Made by a program: the position numbers and the translations under genes. Positions 1 through 9,619 of a stretch of 49,305 bases of DNA are shown one piece after another (within the stretch, counting starts at the first letter, position 1; every line of letters starts with the position of its first letter). A model generated the notes under the pieces. It was not told the origin of the DNA and did no database searches. It saw only the letters and a list, made by a program, of their open reading frames with translations. Source of the stretch: an uncultured Planctomycetota bacterium (lineage in GTDB: Bacteria; Planctomycetota; UBA1135; GCA-002686595); contig CAITGX010000061.1 in the NCBI GenBank assembly GCA_903892045.1, positions 1 through 49,305 of the forward strand, in the 5' to 3' direction.

Positions 1-746
1 CGGTCCGTCGCGAACGAGAAGGGCTGCGGCAGCTCGTCTCCCGGCTGGGCCTGAAGTCGCTCCCACGCGATCGAGTCGCGCTGCAGGCGCGGCGGAGTGC
101 CGGTCTTGAGCCGTCCGAGCTGCAGCCCAAGGCGCGCGAGATCCGCGGACACCCCCTCGGAGGTCGCCTCGCCCACGCGACCGCCCGACGAACGCTCCTC
201 GCCCGTATGCATCACCGCGCGCAAGAACGTGCCCGTGGTCAGAACCACCGCGTCCGCTGCAAGCTCGCGACCATCGCCGAGGCGCACTCCGCGAACCCCC
301 ACGATCCCACCGCGCTGCTCGAGGAGCAGGCCTCCGACCGTGCTCTCCTCGACGCGCAGGCCCGGCTGCGCGAGCACGCGTCGCGTGGCCTCTTCGCGAT
401 AGCGATGGCGATCGGACTGGCAGCGCGGCCCCTGCGCCGCGACTCCCTTGCCGGTGCCGAGCACCTTGAACTGGATGCCGGTGGCGTCGGCCAGCTCGCC
501 CATCGCGCCTCCGAGCGCGTCGATCTCGCGCACCAACTGGCCCTTCCCCAGGCCACCGATCGCCGGGTTGCAGCTCATCTCGCCGATGCGATCCGCCCGC
601 ATCGTGACCAGCGTGACCTCCGCGCCCAGCCGCGCGGCCGCGAGGCTCGCCTCGATGCCCGCGTGCCCGCCGCCCACCACGACCACGCGCCCGCTCGCAT
701 GGCCGCGGCGGGGCGAAGCGTGAGCGTGGGTCGCAGGTGCAGGCAT
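1..746 (-). CDS. mnmG: tRNA uridine-5-carboxymethylaminomethyl(34) synthesis enzyme MnmG (GidA), N-terminal part, truncated by window edge
   Basis: Reverse-strand translation gives MPAPATHAHASPRRGHASGRVVVVGGGHAGIEASLAAARLGAEVTLVTMRADRIGEMSCNPAIGGLGKGQLVREIDALGG..., the FAD-binding GxGxxG and CNPAIGG(L/I)GKG signature of MnmG. Not in the ORF track because it runs off the edge. Confidence 0.95.
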   Translation of the reverse strand, partial: MPAPATHAHASPRRGHASGRVVVVGGGHAGIEASLAAARLGAEVTLVTMRADRIGEMSCNPAIGGLGKGQLVREIDALGGAMGELADATGIQFKVLGTGKGVAAQGPRCQSDRHRYREEATRRVLAQPGLRVEESTVGGLLLEQRGGIVGVRGVRLGDGRELAADAVVLTTGTFLRAVMHTGEERSSGGRVGEATSEGVSADLARLGLQLGRLKTGTPPRLQRDSIAWERLQAQPGDELPQPFSFATD

Positions 747-904
747 GATGAGGGCGGAGATTGAACACGATCCCGCGCGCGCCGTCAGCCTCGCGCTGCG
801 CACCGAGGGTCCCGTGAAGCACTTTCCGACCCCTCGCCGCGCCGCGAGCGAATCCCGAGCGCGGCTGGACTCCGCATCCGCGCTGCGTCGACCTCTAGGA
901 CACG

Positions 905-1108
905 ATGCTCGACCTGATCTTCCGCCAGCGCGCCCGGATGGCCGCCGTCTATGGGCGGGTCGAGCCCGGCCCCCTCGCCGGGGAGCGCTTCGCCGTCCCC
1001 CCCAGCACGCCCGCGAGCGCACCCAAGCGCCACGGCCAAGTCGGCCGCAAGGGCCGCTCGACGCTGGCCCTCCCGATGCCGCGCCGGGTCCGCCCCAAGG
1101 CCGCCTGA
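905..1108 (+). CDS. small hypothetical protein (67 aa)
   Basis: Complete ORF in the mnmG/HEAT intergenic space; basic, Pro-rich; no recognisable family, may be spurious. Confidence 0.25.
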   Translation: MLDLIFRQRARMAAVYGRVEPGPLAGERFAVPPSTPASAPKRHGQVGRKGRSTLALPMPRRVRPKAA

Positions 1109-1202
1109 GCGCGCGGACCGGCCACTCCGCTCGCCGAGGCTTGGACGCAAGTGCGCTGCCCAGGGTGGGAGTCGAGCCTCGCCGCGGGCTAGGATCTTGA
1201 GC

Positions 1203-2501
1203 ATGTGGCCCGCGCTGCTCCTCGGTCTCTCCGCTACGTTCGCGTCGCAGTCCCCGGCCCCTGTCAGCGGCGACGCCGGTCGCCAGTCGATCGAGGACCT
1301 GCTCGAGCGCGCTCGCGCCGCCCGTGCCGAGGCCCACAAGCGCCTGTCCGGCGACGTCGAGGCGCTCGCGAAGGAGATCGAAGCGGGTCCGTCGCCCCGC
1401 GAGCTCGCCGCCAAGCTCGAACGGCTCGTGGCGCTCGGCACCGAGGCCACGCCGCTGATCGTGCGCTGGATCGACCCCGGCTCTCCGGGCACCGACAAGG
1501 ACCGCCTGCGCGCCCTGCAGTTCTCCAATGCCCTCGCGCGCATGGACACCTCCGCAGTCACGAGCGAGCTGCTCGAAGTCCTGCGCGGCGGCACGAGCGA
1601 GGGTCGGCGCAACGCGCTGCGCGCGCTCGCGAGCACGCGCGAGGTCGCCCGCGTGCGACCCGAGATCGAGGCCGTGTTCCGCGCGGAGACGGGCCAGACC
1701 AAGCAGGTTGCGCTGCGCACTCTGCTGTCGTTCGGGGGCCCTGAGAACGACGTGCTGCTCACGCAGCTCCTCGGCGGCGGCGACGACACGCTGATTGGCC
1801 TCGCCCTCGACGGACTTGCGGAGCAGAAGGTCGCGGCGGCCCTCGAAAGCGTGCGCAAGCTCCTCAACCAGCCGGGCAGCGCCCCGCGCCACGCGCAGGC
1901 GCTGCTGCGCTACTTCCTCGCAGTGCGAGAGTCCGCGAACCAGTCGGACGTGCTCGCCTTCGTGCGACTGGCGCAGTCGGGTTCGCTCAACCTCGCCCAG
2001 CGCGTCGAGCTCGTCGATGGGCTCGCGGCGCTGAACCCGACGCTCAATGTCGAGCTCCGCAAGGCCATGGAGCCGTTGACCGCCTCGAGCGACCGCCAGC
2101 TCAAGGAGTCCGCGCAGGTGTTGCTCGCGCGCATCGGTGACAAGGGCACGCGGCGCGAGATCCTCAAGGAATACGACGAGCTGGTCTCGAAGAACGAGCG
2201 CTGGGCCGATGCCTACGTCCGGCGCGCGGACATGCACGTTCGACTCGGGGACGACGACGAGGCGATCAAGGACTTCCGGCAGGCACTCTCGATCGGCAAG
2301 GACGACCCGACGCTCGCGCAGGACGAGGTCTCCGAGAAGCTCGCGCGCGCCTACGTGCGCAAGGGCAAGCTCAAGGATGCGGCCGACCTCCTCAATCGCG
2401 CGCCGATCTCGCTCAAGCGGCTGGGCGAGCTCGCCGAGGACCCCGAGTTCGCCCCGCTGCGCAACTCCAAGTTCGCCAAGGACGCGTTCGGCACGAAGTG
2501 A
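1203..2501 (+). CDS. secreted HEAT-like/TPR repeat protein
   Basis: ATG at 1203 gives signal peptide MWPALLLGLSATFASQSPAP followed by alpha-helical repeats and a TPR-like C-terminus (AYVRRADMHVRLGDDDEAIKDFRQALSIG). Confidence 0.75.
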   Translation: MWPALLLGLSATFASQSPAPVSGDAGRQSIEDLLERARAARAEAHKRLSGDVEALAKEIEAGPSPRELAAKLERLVALGTEATPLIVRWIDPGSPGTDKDRLRALQFSNALARMDTSAVTSELLEVLRGGTSEGRRNALRALASTREVARVRPEIEAVFRAETGQTKQVALRTLLSFGGPENDVLLTQLLGGGDDTLIGLALDGLAEQKVAAALESVRKLLNQPGSAPRHAQALLRYFLAVRESANQSDVLAFVRLAQSGSLNLAQRVELVDGLAALNPTLNVELRKAMEPLTASSDRQLKESAQVLLARIGDKGTRREILKEYDELVSKNERWADAYVRRADMHVRLGDDDEAIKDFRQALSIGKDDPTLAQDEVSEKLARAYVRKGKLKDAADLLNRAPISLKRLGELAEDPEFAPLRNSKFAKDAFGTK

Positions 2502-2517
2502 CCTGACGCGGCCACTC

Positions 2518-3366
2518 TTGAAGCTCACCACGGACGATCACGACCGCGACAGCGCCGGACTGCGCTATGTCTATCCCGTGGTGTCCCGTCGCGCGCGCGG
2601 CGTGTCGATCGGCATCAACCTGAACCCCGACAACGCCTGCAACTGGCGCTGCGTGTACTGTCAGGTGCCCGGCCTCGTGCGCGGCGCCGCGCCGCAGATC
2701 GAGCTCGCGCGCCTCGAAGCCGAGCTGCGCACGATGCTCGCTCGAGCCTGCGATCCGGCGTGGATGGAGCGCAACGTTCCCGAAGGTTCCCGTCGCCTCA
2801 ACGACGTCGCTCTCTCCGGCAACGGCGAGTCGACGACGAGCGCGCAGTTCGAGGAGGTGCTGGCGATCATCGGCAAGGTGCTCTCCGAGCGCGGGATGCT
2901 GGGACAGCTGCGCGTCGTGCTCATCACGAATGGATCGCTGGTCTCGCAGCCCCGCGTGCAGCGCGGACTGGCGCGGCTCGCCGAGCTGGGTGGCGAGGCC
3001 TGGTTCAAGCTCGACTCGGCCACCGATGCGGGGCGTCGACGCATCAACGACACGCGCATCGATACGGAGCGCGTGCTCGACGCGCTGGCCACCTGCGCGG
3101 GCCTCGTCCCGACGTGGGTGCAGACCATGGCGCTCGACTTCGAGGGTCCGAGCCTCGCGGGAGACGAGGAGCGCGCCTATCTGGAACTGCTCACGAAAGC
3201 TCTCGCGCGCGGGGCACCGCTGCGCGGAGTCCTGCTCTACGGTCTGGCCCGACCGTCGCACCAGCCTGAGGCGCCGCGCCTGCGCGCCCTGCCGCCCGCG
3301 GAACTGGAAGCGCTCGGAGAGCGCATCGCGAAGGCCACCGGGCTCGTCGTCCAGTCTTCGCCCTGA
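2518..3366 (+). CDS. radical SAM protein
   Basis: CNWRCVYC (CxxxCxxC) cluster motif in INLNPDNACNWRCVYCQVPGL, then ALSGNGEST and VLITNGSL; TTG start at 2518 inferred. Confidence 0.85.
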   Translation: MKLTTDDHDRDSAGLRYVYPVVSRRARGVSIGINLNPDNACNWRCVYCQVPGLVRGAAPQIELARLEAELRTMLARACDPAWMERNVPEGSRRLNDVALSGNGESTTSAQFEEVLAIIGKVLSERGMLGQLRVVLITNGSLVSQPRVQRGLARLAELGGEAWFKLDSATDAGRRRINDTRIDTERVLDALATCAGLVPTWVQTMALDFEGPSLAGDEERAYLELLTKALARGAPLRGVLLYGLARPSHQPEAPRLRALPPAELEALGERIAKATGLVVQSSP

Positions 3367-3374
3367 TCCGCGCG

Positions 3375-4436
3375 CTACTTGCGCACGCCGGCCTCGTACG
3401 GTCCGCTGCGCGCCGCGTCGACGCTGCCGTCCGCGTTCCAGTACGTCCACTCGCCGCTGGCAATGTCTTCGACGTACGCGCCCTCGCTCTGCGGGCTGCC
3501 GTTGTCGTGGAAGCTCTTCCACGTGCCCTGCTTCTTGCCGGCCGCATAGCGTCCTTGCTTGCGCGGGCTCCCCGTGGGGTAGTTCTCGAGCCAATCCCCA
3601 TCCGGCTGGCCGCCCACGAAGCTGCCGCGGTTGAGCACGACACCGTTGTCGGCGTAAGCGATCCAGAGCCCCTCGGGCTTGTCCGCGCGATGCAGACCCT
3701 CGGTGCGTAGCCCGCCGTTGCGGTGCCACGCCTTGGCCGGCCCGTCCTTCTGCCCCGCGATCCAGCTCGCCTCCTCCGCTGGCGTGCCGTCCTCGTACCA
3801 GCCCTTCCACAGGCCCTCGAACTTGCCGGCGCGGTACTCGCCCTCGGTCTGCACCACGCCGTTCTTGTGCCACGTCGTGAAGCGCCCCTCTTCCTTGCCT
3901 GCGACGAACTCGCCCTCGCGCGCCTTGGTGCCGCCGTCGTGCCACTCCGTCCAGCGCCCAACCCGCAGCCCGTTCTCGTAGCTGCCCTCGTCGAGCTTGT
4001 CGCCGCTCGGGTAGAAGCTCACCCACTTGCCGCTCTCCTTGTCGCCGAGGAACGCGCCCTCGGTGAACAGGCGACCGTTGGAGTGGCGGAACGCGCTGGT
4101 GCCTTCGCGCTTGCCGGCGACGAACGTGAGCTCGCCCTTCACGGAACCATCCGGCCACAGGAGCTTCCACGCACCGTCCTTGAGGCCGTCCTTGTAGGCG
4201 CCCTCGGCCGACAGCGGCCCCTCCGGGTACCACTCGCGCCACACGCCCTGCCGCAGCCCGTCGACCTCCGTGCCCTGCTCCGCCTTCTGCGTGCGCGCCT
4301 CGTCGTAGAAGCGCGTCTTCTGCACGGGCCCCTTCTGAACGGGAGCCGTGGTGGTGGTCACCGGGGCGGGAGCGGCGGGCTCGTCGCCACAGGACGCGAG
4401 CAGCAGGCCGAGCACGAGGAGCGAAGTCTTGCGCAT
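3375..4436 (-). CDS. MORN-type (YwqK-like) repeat lipoprotein
   Basis: Lipobox-like LLLASC; about ten repeats of the type G.W..(W/Y)(Y/H)..G....EG.Y..G...G.W. Confidence 0.85.
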   Translation of the reverse strand: MRKTSLLVLGLLLASCGDEPAAPAPVTTTTAPVQKGPVQKTRFYDEARTQKAEQGTEVDGLRQGVWREWYPEGPLSAEGAYKDGLKDGAWKLLWPDGSVKGELTFVAGKREGTSAFRHSNGRLFTEGAFLGDKESGKWVSFYPSGDKLDEGSYENGLRVGRWTEWHDGGTKAREGEFVAGKEEGRFTTWHKNGVVQTEGEYRAGKFEGLWKGWYEDGTPAEEASWIAGQKDGPAKAWHRNGGLRTEGLHRADKPEGLWIAYADNGVVLNRGSFVGGQPDGDWLENYPTGSPRKQGRYAAGKKQGTWKSFHDNGSPQSEGAYVEDIASGEWTYWNADGSVDAARSGPYEAGVRK

Positions 4437-4485
4437 GCGAAGATCCTAGCGGGAGCGCCGTCCCGACTCGACGGCCTGCGGCGTC

Positions 4486-6870
4486 TCACGGGCAGCTGTC
4501 GTTGGCGCTGCCCGGCGTTCCGTGGTCCGGATTGCTGGCGCTGATGACCGACGACGCTGCGCACCAAGCATTGCCGCTGTTGTTGCCGCTCGCCGACAGC
4601 ACTCCGGAGCGCAGGCTCAGCGACGAGCCGGTCACGTCCGGCCAGAGGAAGCCGTTGTCGTACTCGATGCGGTCGATCTCGACGTTGCCGGGCGCGACCA
4701 GCACGACCTCGTCGTCGGCGTTGTCGAGCTTGAACAGCGTCCAGTCCCAGTCGTAGCCCGCGGTGATGCCGCCGTTGGTCGCCAAGTCCGTGTTGGAGGC
4801 GATCACGAGGAACCGGCCCGCGGCGACGTACAGCCCGTTGCCGCCGTTCGAGAGCACGATCGAATCCGTGCCGTTGTCGCGCAGCGTCCAGCCCTCGAGG
4901 TTCACGATCGATGGACTCGCGTTGTAGAGCTCGAGCCACTCGCCGCTCGAGTCCGCGACCACGCTCGGGTCCTTCATGACCTCGGTGATCACGATGTCGC
5001 CGGGCGCCGGCGGGCCCGGCAGCGGGCAGAACTGGACATCGAGGGCACTGGAGAGGCCCACGTTGCTGCCATCGGCCACGAACGGATCGCGGAACCAGAA
5101 CTGGTAGCAGCGGCGCGTGCCCGCCATGCTCGCGTCGATCGGGATCGGATACGTCACCGAACCGGCGAGGCTCGTCACGCTCACGCCCATGCGCTTGACC
5201 GGCGTCTTGCACCACAGCGTTCCGCCGGCAAAGGGCTTCTGGTCGCGCGCGAAACCGTAGAAGAGGATGGTCGACTTCTGCGGCAGCGCGTTCTGCAGCG
5301 TGATGGCGAAGTCGTTGGTGTCGACGCTCGGCGTGCCGCTCCACGCCACCGTCGGCAGCGTGCCGTTGCTCGTCAGCTTTCCGGTTCCGTAGGCCACGGG
5401 CGGCGGGCACGTACCGATGCCGTTCTCGTTCTGGCTCCACGGGGTACCGCGATCGCCCCCAGCCCATGAAGTCGTGCACGCGGCGAAGTTGTTGGGCAGC
5501 GCCGGACTGGCAGGCGCGATCCTCTCCGCGCTCACGCCCGGCGCGATCGTCACGGCGCCCGCTCCCCAGCTGAAGGTCTCGAGCGTCGTGCCCGCGGAGC
5601 TCTTCATCGAGAGCGAGCCGCTCGCGTTCGGCAGCGAGAACTGGCGCCACGGAGCACCGACACCGAGGAAGAAGTCTCCGTTGCGCGACGGGCGACCGTC
5701 GAGGCCGACGACGAAGCGCTCGCCCGCGGACAGCACGACCTGACTCGCCACGCGGAACGACTGCGTGCCGTTCGAGAGCTCGAGACCGCCGAGATTGAGC
5801 GTCGTCGACGAGTAGTTCACCAGCTCGATCCACTCGGCCTCCGCATCCGCGAAGGCCAGCGGATCGACCAGCACCTCGTTGATCGCGACCTGACCGGGAC
5901 CGGCCAAGGTGCCCGGCTGCTCAAACGTGGCAAAGTCGACGGACTCGGGATGCCCGGGGCTCGCGGCCCGGAACGCGCTCCCGTTGGAGGTGATCACCAC
6001 GTGGCTCGAGAGCGCGTTGAAGCCGCCCGGATCGCCGCCCAGCGTGACGCTCGCTGTCTCGCCATCCGTGGTGCACCACTGCACGCGCGTCGCCGCGCTG
6101 GTGCTCCAGTTGTTGACCACGGACTCCGCCGGGTGGCCGTAGGGGTTGTCGTGACCCGCGGAGTGGACCACGAGGCTTGGGTTGAGGTTGGCGACCACCG
6201 TCGCGGACGAGCTCGACGGCGAGCCGTGGTGCGAGCTGATCGCGACCTCGACCTGTCCGATCCACGCCGTCACCGGGCCCTCGACGTTGGGCGTCGAGAG
6301 ACCACCCGAGGTCAGGTCGCCCGCGACGTACAGGTCGAAGTCGCCGTAGCGCAGGACCATGCCCAGCGAATGGGCATTCTCCTCGCCCGAGACGTTGACT
6401 GTACCCGTGGGATGCACGCCATCGCGCGACACGAAGGTCAGCGTGCAGCCGCCGCCGAGGTCGAGCACCTGCCCCTGCGCCGCGATGACGCGCTTGCCGC
6501 TGACCGCGTTCAGGTAGCTCGTGACGAAGCCGTTCGACGGCCGGTTCGTGTCGCCACGGTCGTAGGCTGCGAGCAGCGGCTTGTAGCCCGAGCTGTGGAT
6601 GTTCGTCAGGCCCCCGAAGTGATCGGTGTGCCAGTGCGTCATCACCGTGTAGTCGAGGCCGATCGTGCCGATCGACTGCAGGTACGGAATCACGATCGCC
6701 GCGCCGTCGCCCGGGTTGCCGCCGTCGATCAGGAGCCGCTTGCCGGTCGGGCTCTCGACGTACACGGACAGGCCCTGGTCCACGTTGATCACGTGCACCT
6801 CGAGTTCCTGAGCCGACAGGCAGGGCGTGGCGAGCGCCAGCCAGAGAGTGGTCAATGCAAGGGCGCGCAT
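4486..6870 (-). CDS. secreted ComEC-like metallo-beta-lactamase-fold hydrolase with two lamin-tail domains flanking an additional module
   Basis: Signal peptide; HVINVDQGLSVYVESPTGKRLLIDGG, THWHTDHFGG, ISSHHGS; LTD-like segments INEVLVDPLAFADAEAEWIELVNYSS and ITEVMKDPSVVADSSGEWLELYNAS. Confidence 0.88.
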   Translation of the reverse strand: MRALALTTLWLALATPCLSAQELEVHVINVDQGLSVYVESPTGKRLLIDGGNPGDGAAIVIPYLQSIGTIGLDYTVMTHWHTDHFGGLTNIHSSGYKPLLAAYDRGDTNRPSNGFVTSYLNAVSGKRVIAAQGQVLDLGGGCTLTFVSRDGVHPTGTVNVSGEENAHSLGMVLRYGDFDLYVAGDLTSGGLSTPNVEGPVTAWIGQVEVAISSHHGSPSSSSATVVANLNPSLVVHSAGHDNPYGHPAESVVNNWSTSAATRVQWCTTDGETASVTLGGDPGGFNALSSHVVITSNGSAFRAASPGHPESVDFATFEQPGTLAGPGQVAINEVLVDPLAFADAEAEWIELVNYSSTTLNLGGLELSNGTQSFRVASQVVLSAGERFVVGLDGRPSRNGDFFLGVGAPWRQFSLPNASGSLSMKSSAGTTLETFSWGAGAVTIAPGVSAERIAPASPALPNNFAACTTSWAGGDRGTPWSQNENGIGTCPPPVAYGTGKLTSNGTLPTVAWSGTPSVDTNDFAITLQNALPQKSTILFYGFARDQKPFAGGTLWCKTPVKRMGVSVTSLAGSVTYPIPIDASMAGTRRCYQFWFRDPFVADGSNVGLSSALDVQFCPLPGPPAPGDIVITEVMKDPSVVADSSGEWLELYNASPSIVNLEGWTLRDNGTDSIVLSNGGNGLYVAAGRFLVIASNTDLATNGGITAGYDWDWTLFKLDNADDEVVLVAPGNVEIDRIEYDNGFLWPDVTGSSLSLRSGVLSASGNNSGNAWCAASSVISASNPDHGTPGSANDSCP

Positions 6871-6981
6871 GGGGCTCCGAGCCGAAGTATCGGCTCTCTC
6901 CCTAGCCTACCTGTCCCGCAGAAGGCCCGCAGGGGCCGAAGTGCGTTCCCGCGCACCCGTGCGGCGAGGACGCGGGCTACC

Positions 6982-7629
6982 ATGCGCGGCGTGAAGCGCA
7001 CCGCGATCCTCCTCGGGCTCGGAGCGATGCTCGTCAGCTCGCTGCTGCTCGTGCGCTGGCGTTCCTCGCAACCGGCGGAACCCGCCCGCGCGGCGCAGGC
7101 TCCCGAGCCGTCGCCAGCGCCCTCCGAAGTGCCGGCCGAGCTTCCTGCCCAGCCCGCGGCGGACGCGCCCGAGCTGCCGGGGAGCGCTGAAGCGCGCTCC
7201 GCGGTGGCGGCGACGCCCCCACCGCCGGAGCCAGAAGGGCTCGAGGACGGCGGCGCCCCCGGCCATCCCGTCGGCGACTTCGGCTGGAAATACGCGCACG
7301 CCAGCGCGGACGAGCGGCGTGCCGCGCTGCGCTCGGTCCAGCGCGACTTCGAAGGCGAGCTGTCCCGCGCTGTCGAGCGACGGGTTCGCAACGGCCAGTT
7401 CCAGGAGGCCGCCTGCGAAGGACTCGATGTGGGCGCGCTGCTGCAAGAACTCGGCGCCGGCGGCAAGCTGCACGCCGTGGTGACCGTGCCCGGGAATCGC
7501 CCCGTGCGCAGCGCGGATGACGCCGAGGGCGCGACAGCCCTGCGCTGGGTTGCGTTCGAGCGCTTCGACGAAGGAACGCTCCACGAGCTCGCGGGCGAGC
7601 TCGATTGGCTGCGCAGCGCCGGCCCCTGA
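6982..7629 (+). CDS. hypothetical protein with N-terminal TM segment and Pro/Ala-rich linker
   Basis: ATG at 6982: MRGVKRTAILLGLGAMLVSSLLLVRWRSS, P/A/E-rich spacer, helical C-terminus; no family recognised. Confidence 0.6.
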   Translation: MRGVKRTAILLGLGAMLVSSLLLVRWRSSQPAEPARAAQAPEPSPAPSEVPAELPAQPAADAPELPGSAEARSAVAATPPPPEPEGLEDGGAPGHPVGDFGWKYAHASADERRAALRSVQRDFEGELSRAVERRVRNGQFQEAACEGLDVGALLQELGAGGKLHAVVTVPGNRPVRSADDAEGATALRWVAFERFDEGTLHELAGELDWLRSAGP

Positions 7630-7691
7630 GCCCCTCGAGCCGGTGGCCCGGGGCCACGAGCGCCGCGCTCGCGCGCCGCTGCGGCCCGCGT

Positions 7692-8186
7692 CTAGTGCTG
7701 ATGCCCGCCGACGCCGTGAGCGTGGCCGTGCGCGACTTCTTCCGACGTTGCGTCGCGCACGCCGCACACCGTGATCTCGAAGTGCAGCTCGATGCCGGCG
7801 AGCGGGTGGTTCTCGTCCACGGTCACCTGCTCGTCGCCCACCGCCAGAATGATGGCCCCCGCGACGCGACCGTCCTGCAGCCGACGGTTCATGCGCATGC
7901 CGGGCGCGAGTTCCTGCCCGGGAGGAAACAGCTTGCGCTCGACCTGTCGGATGAGGTCGTCGCGGCGCACGCCGTAGCCCTTCTCCGGAGGCAACGTCAG
8001 CTGGACGAAGTCGTTCTTCGCCTTCCCGTGGAGGCCTTCCTCGACGGCCGGCAGCAGGGTGCTCTTGCCGTGCAGGTAGGCGAGCGGCTTGCCGCCCTTG
8101 CGGTTGGTGTCGAGGACGTTCCCGGCGCCGTCCTTCAGCGTGTAGTAGATGCCGACGATCTTTCCCGGTGCGACGGTCTGCGACAT
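7692..8186 (-). CDS. FKBP-type peptidyl-prolyl cis-trans isomerase, SlyD-like
   Basis: MSQTVAPGKIVGIYYTLKDGAGNVLDTNR...KPLAYLHGKSTLLPAVEEGLHG...TLPPEKGYG...VDENHPLAG...LHFEI plus His-rich tail HGHAHGVGGHQH. Confidence 0.92.
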   Translation of the reverse strand: MSQTVAPGKIVGIYYTLKDGAGNVLDTNRKGGKPLAYLHGKSTLLPAVEEGLHGKAKNDFVQLTLPPEKGYGVRRDDLIRQVERKLFPPGQELAPGMRMNRRLQDGRVAGAIILAVGDEQVTVDENHPLAGIELHFEITVCGVRDATSEEVAHGHAHGVGGHQH

Positions 8187-8262
8187 GGCGAGTTCTCCAA
8201 GGCCCACGAAGCGGGGCGCGGAAGTGTACGGCGAGAGCGAGCGAAGGCCAGCGCGAGCGCCG

Positions 8263-9543
8263 CTAGCCGGCGAGGAACGCGGCCAGGGCGCGCACCATGA
8301 GCGCAGGATCTTCCGCACCGCAGAGCTCGCGGATCGAGTGCATCGAGAGCTGCGCCGTGCCGACGTCGACCGTGCGCATGCCGAGGCGCGCGGAGGCGAG
8401 CGGCCCGATGGTGGTGCCACAGGCGAGGTTCGAGCGGTGGAAGTACTTCTGCACCGGCACGCCCGCGCGCTCGCAGGCGAGCTGGAACTCGGCCTCCCCT
8501 TCGGAATCCGTGGCATAGCGCGTGTTCGTGTTGATCTTGATCACCGGCCCCGCGTTGAGCGCGATCCAGTGCTCCGGCTCGTGCTTCTCGCGGTAGTTGG
8601 GGTGCGTGGCGTGCGCCATGTCGATCGAGGCACAGAAGCTCCGCGCGATCGCTCGGTGCACGTCGTCGCGCGTACCGCCGTCCGAGAGCACGAGCCGCTC
8701 GACCACGTCGACGAGCAGCGGCCCCTGCGCGCCCGAGCGCGAGGTGCTGCCCACTTCCTCATGGTCGAACAGGCACGCGATCGCGATCGGCGCCTTCGAA
8801 GGAGTGTGTGCGACGAGCGCCTCGAGCGCGCACCACGACGAGCACAGGTTGTCGAGCCGTGGCGAGCAGATCATTTCCTGCGCCGCGCCGAGGAACGAGC
8901 CCGGAGCCACGTCGTGCAGCATCAGGTCCCAGCTCAGGATGTCGTCCGCCCCACAGCCAAGTTCCTGCGCGAGGAAGCGCTGCAAGCCCTTCTCGTCGGG
9001 ACGACCGAGCCCCCAGACCGGCGACAGGTGCAGCTGCGGATCGAGCACCAGCCCGCGCGAGTTGACCTCGCGGTCGAGATGGATCGCGAGCTGCGGCACG
9101 CGAGCGAGCGGCCGATTGCAGAGGACCAGCCTCGCCGCGGGCCCCGACGGGGTGCGCACCATGACGCGCCCGGAGAGCCCCAGCTCCCGGTCGAGCCACG
9201 AGTTGAGCAGCACGCCGCCATACACCTCGACGCCGAGCTGCCGGAAGCCCGCGGCTCCGGTGTTGGGCCGAGCCTTGATGCGCAGGTTCGGGCTGTCGGT
9301 GTGGGCACCGAGCACGCGGAAGCCGCGCTCGACGGCCGGGGCGCCATCCCGCGACCATGCAAGCAGGCTGCCTGCGCGCCGCACGAAGCCCCGCTCGACC
9401 CCGCGCGGGAAGCTCGCGGCCTCCTGCACCTCGGTCCAGCCCGCCGCCGCAAGCCTTCGCGCGCCGTTTTCCACCGCGTGGAACGGGGACGGGGAGGCAT
9501 CGATGTAGGCACACAGGCTGCGGGCGCTCGCTCTCGGGTCCAT
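8263..9543 (-). CDS. M18 family aminopeptidase
   Basis: PSPFHAVENGARRL, VLGAHTDSPNLRIK, LFDHEEVGS, VFTHEGTIGPL-like FHRSNLACGTTIGPLASARLGMRTVDVGTAQLSMHSIRE. Confidence 0.93.
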   Translation of the reverse strand: MDPRASARSLCAYIDASPSPFHAVENGARRLAAAGWTEVQEAASFPRGVERGFVRRAGSLLAWSRDGAPAVERGFRVLGAHTDSPNLRIKARPNTGAAGFRQLGVEVYGGVLLNSWLDRELGLSGRVMVRTPSGPAARLVLCNRPLARVPQLAIHLDREVNSRGLVLDPQLHLSPVWGLGRPDEKGLQRFLAQELGCGADDILSWDLMLHDVAPGSFLGAAQEMICSPRLDNLCSSWCALEALVAHTPSKAPIAIACLFDHEEVGSTSRSGAQGPLLVDVVERLVLSDGGTRDDVHRAIARSFCASIDMAHATHPNYREKHEPEHWIALNAGPVIKINTNTRYATDSEGEAEFQLACERAGVPVQKYFHRSNLACGTTIGPLASARLGMRTVDVGTAQLSMHSIRELCGAEDPALMVRALAAFLAG

Positions 9544-9619
9544 GCCGCGTATTCAAGGCGCGAGCGAGCCCGCGTTCCACGCATTTTTCCGCCGCGTCCG
9601 CGTGTGCTATGAACCTGCC

